Source: Amblyornis subalaris (taxonomy: Eukaryota > Chordata > Aves > Passeriformes > Ptilonorhynchidae). From it: DNA of 64,000 nt. The notes under the pieces are model-generated. The model worked only from the letters and a program-made list of their open reading frames with translations. It did not search any database and was not told where the DNA came from. A program made the position numbers and the translations under genes. Of the stretch, positions 12,448 through 22,370 are shown one piece after another. The stretch covers positions 1-64,000 of the forward strand of contig JACAXG010000528.1 of assembly GCA_018881555.1 (NCBI GenBank). Reading direction: 5' to 3'. Position 1 is the first letter of the stretch, and every line of letters starts with the position of its first letter.

Positions 12448-15058
12448 ACCTGCTGAGCCGCTGGTGCTGGCTGCGAGCTGGCCAAGCAGACCTCCATCAG
12501 CACCGGGATTTGGAGAGATACTTGTGTCTGAGCACGTCTCCCCCTCATGCTCTGCCCCCCATTTAAAGCTGAGCCCGAGGAAGGCTGACCATTAACAGGA
12601 ACTGCCACCCTGCAGACATTTGCACCATGGTTCGGCTTTCTACACCGAGCACAGAAAAACAAGACAGCCGTGCCTTTCCGTACCTTTCCTCCCGGCTTCC
12701 TGCCGGCCTGAGCACTCCCCTGCTTCTGCCGCCCGCCCTGCGGCCCTGTCCAGACTGGCCGCGGGGCAGCAGCCACGACAACCACCTTAGAACCGGCGGT
12801 GCCCACCTGGGCACAGGCCTCAGCCATTTGACATAAAGAAGGATCACCAGGGAGGGCCCGAATAAGCTTCTTACACTCAGCATTGCAATGAGTCTTGGCA
12901 AGGTGCTTAAGCAATAGCGTCCTTGCATTCTGATCCCCCACCTGCCTCTCTATAGAGGCAGTTAGTCTCCCTGCAAATCGCAAGAAGGATTCACCATCCC
13001 TCTGTGCAACATCCACAAACTCCTCGGCAGGAGCAGCCATCTCAATGGTTTGAATTACCGCTGCCATGCCTACCTCTCGGCACTGATCGATCACAATACA
13101 GCCCAGGGCAGCCTGCCTGCGAGTGTCAGTAAAATCGCCTGTACCCAGCAGCATGTCAATCCCAATCCCACGTCTGGGATCCTGCTGGTCCAACACAGCA
13201 TTCTGCCCTAGTGTCCTAGTTGCTAACTGATGCCATTTCAATTCAAAGATGTCATATTCAACAGGCTGAAAGAGAACACAAGCCAGAGTCTGAATATCAT
13301 AAGGTATTAGTGGACTAACATTAAAAACCCTAAGCAGTTGCATAACCTCACCAGACCCCAGACCGTATCTTCCAGCCTTCTCCCGGGAGTCCATCAGAGC
13401 CTTCCACGATAAAGACTGATGGGTGTTTTGATTGTCACCGAGAATAACAGGGAAAGCCTGGAGACTTTCCGGTGAAACTGCAGCACCTGCTGTGTCCTGT
13501 CCCATGGTATCCACAGGGATTTCAGCTGCAGCAGGGGNAAGGGGCTTATCCACACAGGCCATGGGGTGACGTGACTTAGCACTATCACCCACTTCTTCGA
13601 CTTTTGCTTTCACATCCCCCCAGAATTTCGCAGGATCCTGGGGATGGACCGTGACCTTACACGGCAGAAGAGTCCACAGGGCAGCCGAAGGGGATGTGCC
13701 AGCCCGAGATCTGAGATCCCGGGGGGGCACCAGCCCCCCGGCCGCGTCACCGCCTGCGCCAAAAACAAACAGTCTGGGACCTACTCCCGCTGCCGCTTCG
13801 GCAACTGTAGAATGCTGCGGGGGCGAAGCCATGCCAGGCGGCACCTGGCTCCTCCCAGCCCCAGCAGAGCCTGCGGCGTCCAGGGCCTCAGAGGCGCTCA
13901 GCACTGCAGGCACAGGGCAGGGCGGGGCATGCCCGGACTCCCCCCGCCCCTGCGTGGGGAGGGAGCGAGTCATCGGGAGGGGCGGATCCTGCAGGGCTGC
14001 GGCGCACTCCTGCGCCACAGGCAAGAGCTTGGATGGTGACGGGCCGGGCTGGACAAACCGTGCGGGGGGGGGAACCGTGGAGATTGAGCGCAGAAGATTC
14101 CCGCTGGTAGCGCGAAGACTGAGCACAGAGACTGCTCGCGCCGGGGGGAGTCGCACACTCTCTCTGGCACTCGGAGCTTCTGCCAAATCCAGCAGATCTC
14201 CGGTTACCAGGACCTCATGCCCCCCGGGGCCAACCTCGGTGCGAACTGTCGTGTCACTCTCGGCCGGAGCCGACCAGTCAGCTGCCTCCTCGTCAGCAGA
14301 GGGCGGGTCAAATTGCACGCCCGCTGCTCCGGGGGGGAACTTTGTGGAAACGCCACAATTCAGGCATTCTACGGTTAAAGTTGCCCGGGCCAGCGACCCT
14401 GCCCCCTCCCCCAGTGCTGGGAAGGCACAGGGAAAGGGGCAGTCTTTGCTGCTCCGCCGCCCCCNCAGCGTGGGGGGGAACAAAGCTGGCGCTGCTGAGA
14501 TCCCGGAGCCCGGGGTGGGGCGGAGCCGGCGCCGCCAGCCCCCCGGGGCTCTCCGAGGCCAATTCATCTGTGAATGCCTGCCAATCACCCCAGATCAGCG
14601 AGCCGAATGCTCTCCAGGGGAGTCCCATCCCCCACATCAGCAACCTGAGGCAGGAGGGGGGACTCCGGCGCTGTTTGAAACCCGAGTTCCTCCTCCTCTT
14701 CCACNTCAGCCAGCTCGGAGAGTACTCCTGGCTGGCTGAACGAGTCTACGGGAGTGGCTGTTCCCGAGAGACTGCCGCAGCTTTGAATAACAGAATTCAC
14801 GTGTCTCCAGGAGATCAACAACTTTGACATGCTAGCTGTGGAGTTTAGTCCAGATGTGGCAATCATAGCATCTCCTACCTCCACCCAAGTTCCCTTAGAA
14901 AAAGCATCTCTAGACTCCTGGAAGAAACCCCGTTGTTTCCCCCAGAAATATATTTTTTCCAACTCCATTCTGGAGACCGAGACTCCCTTTCTCTCCAACG
15001 CTATCTCTAAAACCTCTAACGCCAAGGTATCGCATGAGGAATGCGTAATAATATCCAT
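12414..15058 (-). pseudogene. gag: gag: matrix, proline-rich region, capsid, nucleocapsid
   Basis: The start ATG is at 15056-15058, about 75 bp downstream of the LTR. The first 157 codons (15058-14585) give a matrix-like N-terminus. A frameshift in the following Pro/Gly/Ala-rich segment moves the reading to the frame ending at 12414. That frame carries the capsid, with a major-homology-like ESFLRF...L segment, and one CX2CX4HX4C zinc knuckle near the C-terminus. Only one knuckle is visible, whereas two are common. The Pro/Ala-rich middle is very GC-rich and produces long meaningless frames on the opposite strand. Confidence 0.85.
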
Positions 15059-15114
15059 GTTTAAAACCCTAACTGCCAGGGAAAATTCCTACCTGACAAA
15101 GCGAGCCTGCACTA

Positions 15115-15131
15115 CCCATGTTCAGGCGCCA
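15115..15131 (-). promoter_or_regulatory. Primer binding site, lysine-tRNA-like
   Basis: On the minus strand TGGCGCCTGAACATGGG starts two bases after the 5' LTR. It fits the 3' end of tRNA-Lys with a few mismatches, the primer class of many betaretroviruses. Confidence 0.7.
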
Positions 15132-15133
15132 GA

Positions 15134-15442
15134 TGTTGCACTTGGACACGAAAAGAACCACACGGACTCAGCTCTGTCAAGAAGGAGCAAGAAGGAAGGG
15201 AGCAAGACGACCCCGACTGGTTTATTTATATGTTCTTAGAAACCACTGTGGATTGGAGGGTGAGGTTGCCACCTCTCAATCACACTAGTCGAAGGAAAAA
15301 TGCATCAAACGTCTCCGCCTAGCAGAATGGAATGTAAACAATAAAATACGGTTAGCAAAACATGGCTATGTTTACAGAAANTGCNTGGGAACTCTGTTAC
15401 NGAAGTGAAAANCATTGAGGAACTGCAAAACCCAGGGCGACA
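15134..15442 (-). repeat. ERVK 5' LTR
   Basis: 309 bp, TG...CA on the minus strand, nearly identical to the 3' LTR. It is followed outside by the CTTAGC duplication. Confidence 0.93.
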
Positions 15443-15640
15443 CTTAGCCACTCCTTTGTATTAGAATAAGCCTCCCCCTTTATTAATACATATAAGATTG
15501 TAACATAAGAATGGGGAAATAACCCAGCCTGGTGTGCATGATAGGAGGAGATATCCCCCATGTACCCGGTGCCGAATACGAATACCTGCTTCAAAGGACG
15601 CAAGTCTTTGGAGTTTTTGTACCACAGATTTGCGAGAATC
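15443..15640 (+). mobile_element. Right part of the interrupted older LTR
   Basis: This begins with the second CTTAGC and continues with motifs matching the distal end of the 6560-7321 LTR family, including GGAGATATCCCCC and GAATACCTGCTT. I cannot fix its end; similarity fades around 15610-15640. Confidence 0.4.
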
Positions 15641-16089
15641 AATTCCTTGTTGTATGTGTTTGCTTTCACTGTGTTTATAGTAATTACTGATATGCAGTGT
15701 AGTAAGTATATGTATATACATAAAGCTAAAATTTGTTCCCATCTCAGAAGAGTCTGATTGGCAGTGTCTGACCATTTCTTGCATTTTGGGGAGGCAGCAG
15801 GGTGGGGTATATGGCATGTATTCTTAAACCCCATACCTGGAGCTTTTGCATACTAGCTACAGAAGAAAGAACAAGGGTTGCCAGCTGGCGACCTATGCAA
15901 ACAAGAGTCATCCCTAAGTGAGTCCTGTTAGTTTCCTAAAGGGGCCCAAGGGCTTATGGGGAACCATAGTACTAGTCTGGGCTGGGATTAAGTTAAATTT
16001 CTTCATAGTAGCTTGTATGAGGCCTGTGTTTTGGATTAGTGCTGAGAGCAGATTGATAGCACAGGGATATTTTAATTAAAGCTGCCTCA
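15641..16089. other. Non-coding region, no gene seen
   Basis: AT-rich DNA between the older LTR remnant and the ~25-bp satellite. No coding or structural signal stands out. Confidence 0.4.
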
Positions 16090-16429
16090 TTATTAGGGTC
16101 AGAATCTGAATCTCAATGTCAAACAAAAATATTATTAAAAAATATTTTAAAAAAATTAGATCACAAACCACAGTTTCAAGGTCCAAAGAATTATTTTTCA
16201 GATTCAACCCTGAGTTTTTCAGGCACAAACATTATTTATATGATGCAACCCTCAATAAGAGGGAGAACAGCATACATTTTAAATCCCAAACAGAGCATGT
16301 GTTTGGGAGAACAAATAGTCAATTTAAAGTTCAAACCCATATTTTTAGACTACAAAATTGCTAAAATTTGCTAAATTGAGTAAAAAGAACTTATAATTAC
16401 CAAGATTTACGCTTTTAGAGTTCGAAGAG
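16090..16429. repeat. Degenerate ~25-30-bp satellite, left of ERVL provirus
   Basis: Loose units with TTTTTCAG, CAAACxCATATTT and similar words recur. After the ERVL provirus the same kind of sequence resumes at 23191, so the provirus was inserted into this satellite. Its last five bases, AAGAG (16425-16429), form the left target duplication. Confidence 0.55.
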
Positions 16430-17218
16430 TGTCCTGGAGTGACTTTATGATGCTATATATCCCAATCGCCTGCTTAATGAAAAGTATTAACTCTGTGTCT
16501 TTAAGCTGGCTCGAGAAGCCAGGAGCTATGTTTTGGTTTTCTTCGAAGGATATTTACATTCTTTCGCCTTTATCAGCTCGCTATGTTATGGTTCTGAGGA
16601 GAGAACATCTCAGCAGTTGCTTTCTATAGTTGGAGGCGAAGGGACACTTCTTTTACCTTTACCTTTTTTCTTGTGAGCTTTCGCTTGGTTTTTACTCAGC
16701 TGAGGGATATTTGGACGGAGTTAAAACTTGCTTTTAGTTTTTTCCCTCCTCTGCTTGAGGCAAGGGAAGAAGACAGTTTCTTTTCCTGGGACTGTATTTT
16801 CTTTTTCTTCTTCCTTTGGAACTGTACAACAGACAACTGGGCTCTGTTCTACATACCATCTCCCCGGGGCCTACACCACCCCCCGGGCCTGGACAGGGCC
16901 TACTCCGTACTCAAGCAGCTAGCTAGAGACAGAGCAGAAGACCACACCTGCCAAGAACTCAGGACTTTGATTCATTCAAGTTATCCTCCTCACGAGAAGT
17001 TTATTATCTAACATTATTCATTTTTATTTTTATTTCTTTTCCCTTCCCCTGGTGCCTGCGTGCACCCCCCCCCCAGCAGCTGGGTTTTGCTAAATAAACA
17101 GAGTTTTTTTCACTTTCCTCTGAGAAATTTTTAAGGGGAGGGGAAGGGAGTTTTGAACCCTATCTTTTGCAGAGGAGGCTCTTCGAGTCTTCCTCCTAAG
17201 TTTGTCCAGACTGTGACA
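16430..17218 (+). repeat. ERVL 5' LTR (789 bp)
   Basis: TGTCCTGG...GTGACA. AATAAA lies at 17093-17098 after a C-run. A T-rich U3 precedes it. Confidence 0.92.
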
Positions 17219-17226
17219 AACATATT

Positions 17227-17244
17227 TGGTGCATTGGCCGGGAA
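17227..17244 (+). promoter_or_regulatory. Primer binding site, tRNA-Gly(GCC)
   Basis: TGGTGCATTGGCCGGGAA is an 18-nt complement of the 3' end of vertebrate tRNA-Gly(GCC), including CCA. It sits eight bases after the LTR. Confidence 0.85.
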
Positions 17245-17328
17245 AGTGAAAAAAGCTGTGCTAATTACAATTTGGTTTTAATTACTGTGTATTGGGGTAA
17301 AGTAGTCACCATGTAGTTTAAGATACTA

Positions 17329-19017
17329 ATGTCTCACTGTTCTCTAGATCTGCTTAAGGCACTAATGCTTTTCTGGTCTTTAGGCCTGTTTGCCTACCCA
17401 CAGATAGCTCCAGTTTTGTTCTTGGTATTTATCTTTATCAAAACAGGGATAGCAACCAAGATTGCTATGCTTCTTTGCTCAGTGATACTGATTTATAAAA
17501 AGTTCATAGAAGTACTGAGAGTTATTCGAGATGTGTATGGTTTGTTGATTATGCGTTTTGGTCTCAGTTGCCTGTTCAGAGGGTCTTACAGTAATTACAC
17601 CCAGTTTGTTGGAGAAGTAGGAGGAGATGGGGTTTCCCAGCCTTTCATTTCCTTCTTTCCTTTTAAATTTGATACGTCACCTTTTGAGAATGTACAGTTT
17701 CCTCTGAATGTTAAAGAAACTGCTTTCCTGGTGCTTTATCTTGTATGTTTACTCTATACAGTTTACAGCTTCTCTAGAATCAGGACTGAGATGTCCAAAG
17801 CAGCTGATGAGACACCTGACCCAGGTGTGGAAATAAAGGCAGAGGGGCAGGCAGATAAATCAGCAGATACCCCAGTTACTCAGGATGTAGCCAAACCAGA
17901 CGCAGGGCCTAAGCCAATGACAGTTGCTCCTGTCATGAGAAAAAAGCACAAAACCAAGACTGATCAGCCAGTGAAGGAGGATGATAGTGATGCAGGAGAA
18001 GGACCCTCAAAACCAGCAACTGGCTCAGAACCAGAGATCATTATTGAGTCCATGTCTCTGAAGGACCTTCGTGACCTAAGAAAGGATTTCACCCGACGGT
18101 CTGATGAATCTATATTAAGTTGGTTAGTCCGTATTTGAGACGCTGCAGGCGATACTACAATTTTGGATGGCACTGAAGCGAGGCATTTGGGGTCCTTGTC
18201 ATGTGATCCGGCTATCGATCAAGAGATGGTAGTGCTGCCTGACCCTCACAGTCTCTGGATGCGTCTCTTGGAAAGTGTGAGACAAAGATACCAGTGCCAA
18301 GATGATCTCTATTTGCAGCAAACCCCATGGAAGACCATGGAACAAGCGATTCAATGCTTGAGAGAACTGGCAGTGATAGAGATTATCTTAATAGAACACC
18401 CAAGACTTAGAATTAAGAACCCAGACTTGATAAGAGTTACACCAGTGATGTGGCTAAGACTCGTACGACTTGGGCCACAAGAATACTCTTCTGCTTTAGC
18501 AGCAATGGAGCCAGATGGGACCGTGTATGATATGTCGAAGAGGCTCCGAGCATATGAAGATGCCGTGCATGGCCCAACACACGCAAGAATTTCAGCTGTG
18601 GAAACACGTCTGCAGAAAGTGGAAGATAAGATGGAAGAAAATCACAAGAAAGTGGACGATAAGATAGAAGAGAATCACAAGAAATTGGAAGATAAGATGG
18701 AGGAGAATCACAAGAAAATGGAAGATAAGATAGAGGGTAATCTCAAGGAACTCAAGGAGATTAAAGCGGACCTTGTCCAAATCTCAGCGGTACAGACCAG
18801 AAGTTCTCTTACCAGTCGCAGACATTTCCCACCTAGAGAGAAAGCATACACCTCACAAGGTGAGCTGTGGTTCTTCTTGTGTGATTGTGAAGAAAACATG
18901 AGGAGGTGGCATGGACAACCTACCGCTGCTCTGGCACGACAAGTGCATGAATTAAAGGACAGCAAGACTCAAAAAAGAAGTTCCACCAGAAAGGAAGTAG
19001 CTTCTAACAAAGACTAG
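17329..19017 (+). pseudogene. gag: gag of the ERVL provirus with hydrophobic N-terminal extension
   Basis: One frame from ATG 17329 to the amber codon 19015-19017, broken once by TGA at 18136-18138. The first ~154 codons contain three hydrophobic segments (about residues 10-34, 41-56 and 130-148) with an NYT glycosylation site between the second and third. An in-frame Met at 17791 begins a hydrophilic Ser/Asp/Lys-rich part that reads like the usual Gag start. Four 33-bp tandem units at 18616-18747 encode 11-residue coiled-coil repeats of the KVEDKMEENHK type. No zinc knuckle is visible. pol follows in the same frame. Confidence 0.75.
18616..18747 (+). repeat. 33-bp x 4 tandem repeat inside gag
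   Basis: Units start at 18616, 18649, 18682 and 18715 with few differences. Each codes for 11 residues (hendecad), keeping the frame and a continuous charged coiled coil. Confidence 0.9.
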
Positions 19018-19470
19018 AGGGGCCCTGCCTCTAGCCAGGTAGAGGCTAGGGATAACCGTGTTTTTTGGACTGTGTGGATTCGTTGGCCTGGCATATCAGA
19101 ACCACAAAAATATGAGGCCTTGGTTGACACTNGTGCGCAGTGCACACTACTCTCATTGCGATATGTGAGGGCAGAATGTGTCTCTATTGCTGGCGTGACA
19201 GGAAGATCACAGGATTTGACGCCGGTGGAAGCTGAGGTGAACCTGACTAGAAGAGACTGAGAAAGACATCCCATTGTGACTGGCCCAGAGGCCCCATGCA
19301 TTCTAGGCATAGACTTCCTCCAGAATGGGTATTTCAAAGACCTGAAAGGACTCAAGTGGGTATTTGGAATAGCTGCTGTAGAGACAGAGAGCATTAAGCA
19401 ATTGAATACTTTGCCTGGACTATCAGAGAACCCATCTGTCGTAGGCCTTCTAAAAGAGGAAGAACAATGA
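19018..19470 (+). pseudogene. pro: Protease region of the ERVL provirus
   Basis: It follows the gag amber codon in the same frame. The active-site segment is D-T-n-A-Q at 19126-19140 (the n hides what should be Gly), with a GIDFL segment downstream. In-frame stops occur at about 19258 and 19468. Confidence 0.75.
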
Positions 19471-22220
19471 GTACCAATTGCCACTTCAACAGTGCATCGC
19501 CGACAGTACCGGACAGCTCGAGATGCTGTGATTCCCATCCACAAGATGATCCATGAGCTGGAAAGCCAAGGGGTGGTTAGCAAAACCCACTCACCGTTCA
19601 ACAGTCCCATTTGGCCTGTGCACAAATCTGAAGGAAAATAGAGATTGACTGTAGACTATCGTGCCTTGAATGAAGTGACTCCATCATTGAGCGCTGCTGT
19701 GCCGGACATCTTGGAGCTCCAGTATGAGCTGGAGTCCAAAGCAGTGAAGTGGTATGCCACTATTGACATTGCCAATGCATTTTTCTCCATTCCTTTGGCA
19801 GCAGAGTGCAGGCCTCAGTTTGCCTTCACCTGGAGGAGCGTGCAATACACCTGGAACCGACTGCCCCAGGGGTGGAAGCACAGTCCTACCATCTGCCATG
19901 AGCTGATCCAGACTGCACTGGAAAAGGGTGATGCTCCAGAACATTTGCAGTACATCGACGACATCATTGTGTAGGAAAACACAGCAGCAAAGTGTTCGAG
20001 AAAGGGGAAAAAATCATCCAGATTCTCCTGGAAGCCGGTTTCGCCATCAAGAAGAGCAAAGTCAAAGAACCTGCTCGAGAAATCCAGTTCCTGGGAGTAA
20101 AGTGGCAAGACAGACGACGTCAAATTCCCACCGAGGTCATCAATAAGATCACAGCCATGTCTCCGCCAACCAACAAGAAGGAAACACAAGCTTTCCTAGG
20201 TGCCATAGGCTTTTGGAAAACGCATATTCCTGAGCACAGTCAGATTGTAAGCCCTCTCTACTTAGTTACCCGCAAAAAGAGTGGCTTCCATTGGGGCCCT
20301 GAACAACAACAAGCCTTTGCCCAGATCAAGCAAGAAATCGCTCATGCAGTAGCCCTTGGCCCAGTCAGGACAGGACCAGAAGTGAAGAATGTACTCTACT
20401 CTACAGCTGGGAGCCGTAGTCCATCCCGGAGCCTTTAGCAAAAGGTGCCTGGTGAGACTCGAGGTCGACCACTAAGATTCTGGAGCCGAAACTACAGAGG
20501 GTCCGAAGCCGACTACACTCCAACAGAGAAAGAAATCTTGGCAGCCTATGAAGGAGTCCAAGCTGCCTCAGAAGTAATAGGCACTGAAGTACAACTTCTC
20601 CTAGCACCCCGAATACCGGTGCTGGGGTGGATGTTCAAAGCAAAGGTTCCCTCTACCCACCACACCACCAATGCCACATAGAGCAAGTGGATTGCTCTCA
20701 TCACACAACGTGCCCATATTGGAAAACTAAATCATCCTGGGATCTTAGAAATAATCACAAATTGGCCCGAAAGTGAAAACTTTGGTCTCACTGACGAAAA
20801 GGAGCAAGAACAGGTGACAGGTGCTGAGGAAGCTCCACCATACAACCAATTGCCAGCAGAAGAAATGTGCTATGCTCTTTTCGCTGACGGTTCCTGTCGC
20901 ATCGTAGAGGTGAAGCGAAAGTAGAAAGCAGTCATATATAGCCCCACATGACAAGTTGCAGAAGCTAAAGAGGGAGAAGGTGGATCTAGCCAACTTGCTG
21001 AACTCAAAGCCATTCAGTTAGCCTTAGACATTGCTGAAAGAGAGAAGTGGCCAAANCTCTACCTCTACACTGATTCATAGATGGTAGCCAATGCTCTGTG
21101 GGGTTGGCTGGAAAAGTGGAAAAAGGCTAATTGGCAGTGTAGAAGAAAACCAGTCTGGGCTGCTGAAGAGTAGAAAGACATTGCTGCCTGGGTAGAAAAG
21201 CTACCTGTGAAGATCCGCCATGTAGATGCCCATGTCCCCAAGAGTAGGGCTAATGAAGAGCACCGAAACAACGAGCAGGTAGATCAAGCTGCAAAAATAG
21301 AGGTGTCAAAGATAAATTTAGATTGACAACATAAAGGAGAGTTGTTCCTAGCTCGATGAGCCCATGATGCCTCAGGCCATCAAGGCAGAGATCCCACCTA
21401 TAAGTGAGCACGAGACCGAGGAGTAGATCTAACCATGGATAGTATTTCTCAAGTTATCCATGACTGCGAGATGTGCGCTGCTATCAAGCAGGCCAAGGAG
21501 ATAAAACCCCTCTGGTATGGTGGGTGTTAGTCCAAATACAAGTATGGGGAGGCCTGGCAAGTAGATTACATCACATTGCCTCAAACATGCCAAAGTAAGC
21601 GCTATGTACTCACAATGGTAGAAGCCACCACAGGATGGTTGGAGACCTACCCTATGCCTCATGCTACTGCCCGGAACACCATCCTGAGCCTTGAAAAGCA
21701 AGTCCTTTAGAGGCATGGTACCCCTGAGAGAATTGAGTCCGACAACGGGACTCATTTCAAGAACAACCTTATAAACACTTAAGCTAGAGAACATGACATT
21801 GAGGAAGTGTACCATATCCCTTATCATGCACCAGCAGCAGGCAAAGTGAAGCGGTGCAATGCATTGCTAAAAACCACCTTGAAGGCACTGGGTGGGGGAT
21901 CTTTCAAAAATTAGAAGCAGCACTTAGCAAAAGCCACCTGGTTAGTTAACACCCAAAGTTCCACCAACAGAGCAGGCCCTGCCCAATCTGAATCTCTACA
22001 TACAGTAGATGGAGATAAGGTACCTCCATGTACAAGCAGTACATGTTAGAGGACTGTTAAGAAAGACTGTTTAGATTACTTCTGCCTCAAGTACAGACAA
22101 ACCCATCCATGGAGTTGTCTTTGCTCAAGGACCAGGTCATACATGGTGAGTGATGCAGAAAGATGGAACAACACGTTGTGTGCCACAGGGAGATCCAATG
22201 TTGGGTGAGAACTACGTGTA
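19471..22220 (+). pseudogene. pol: pol of the ERVL provirus, heavily stopped
   Basis: RT has YIDD at 19951-19962, RNase H has an ADGS motif near 20883, and integrase has D at 21564 and D at 21741. The position 36 codons after the second Asp (21849) is AAG, Lys, where the catalytic Glu belongs. One frameshift lies near 19990. Stops in frame: 19639, 19972, 20436, 20679, 20922, 20949, 21078, 21171, 21324, 21357, 21405, 21528, 21708, 21780, 21912. Most are TAG or TGA flanked so that TGG is the simplest ancestor. The C-terminal end is unclear; no env follows. Confidence 0.85.
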
Positions 22221-22261
22221 AATACCACTGTTTGCTGAATGTCACTGTCATTATTTGTACA

Positions 22262-22330
22262 TAGCTGTATATATGTATGTATATATATATGTATGTATAA
22301 TTGTGTATGTGTAGAGTTAGATATATGTTA
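22262..22330. repeat. (TATG)n-like simple repeat
   Basis: Alternating GTATATATGTATG units lie between the end of pol and the polypurine tract. Confidence 0.7.
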
Positions 22331-22353
22331 GTTTGAGCATTAAGCCGACGATA

Positions 22354-22370
22354 TGGGATAAGGGGTAGAA
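22354..22370 (+). promoter_or_regulatory. Polypurine tract of the ERVL provirus
   Basis: GGGATAAGGGGTAGAA lies directly before the 3' LTR. Confidence 0.75.

Larger units (their letters stand above)
8668..15442 (-). mobile_element. Betaretrovirus-like (ERVK) provirus, env-less
   Basis: A full-length provirus read on the minus strand: 5' LTR 15134-15442, primer site, gag, dUTPase/protease, pol, polypurine tract, 3' LTR 8668-8975. There is no room for env: the integrase frame ends 54 bp before the 3' LTR. The two LTRs differ by about five substitutions and one 1-bp indel, counting only called bases, so the insertion is young. Breaks are few: frameshifts in gag, in the dUTPase segment and near the end of integrase, plus some unresolved n's. 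It interrupts an older LTR. Confidence 0.92.

Noticed and set aside
13651..14739. 362-codon open frame on the plus strand
   Set aside because: It is antisense to the GC-rich Pro/Ala region of the ERVK gag, where stops are rare in all frames. It has no protein-family features.
17227..17244. tRNA gene fragments at the primer sites (also 52037-52054)
   Set aside because: Only the complement of the tRNA 3' end with CCA is present, directly after LTRs. These are primer binding sites.
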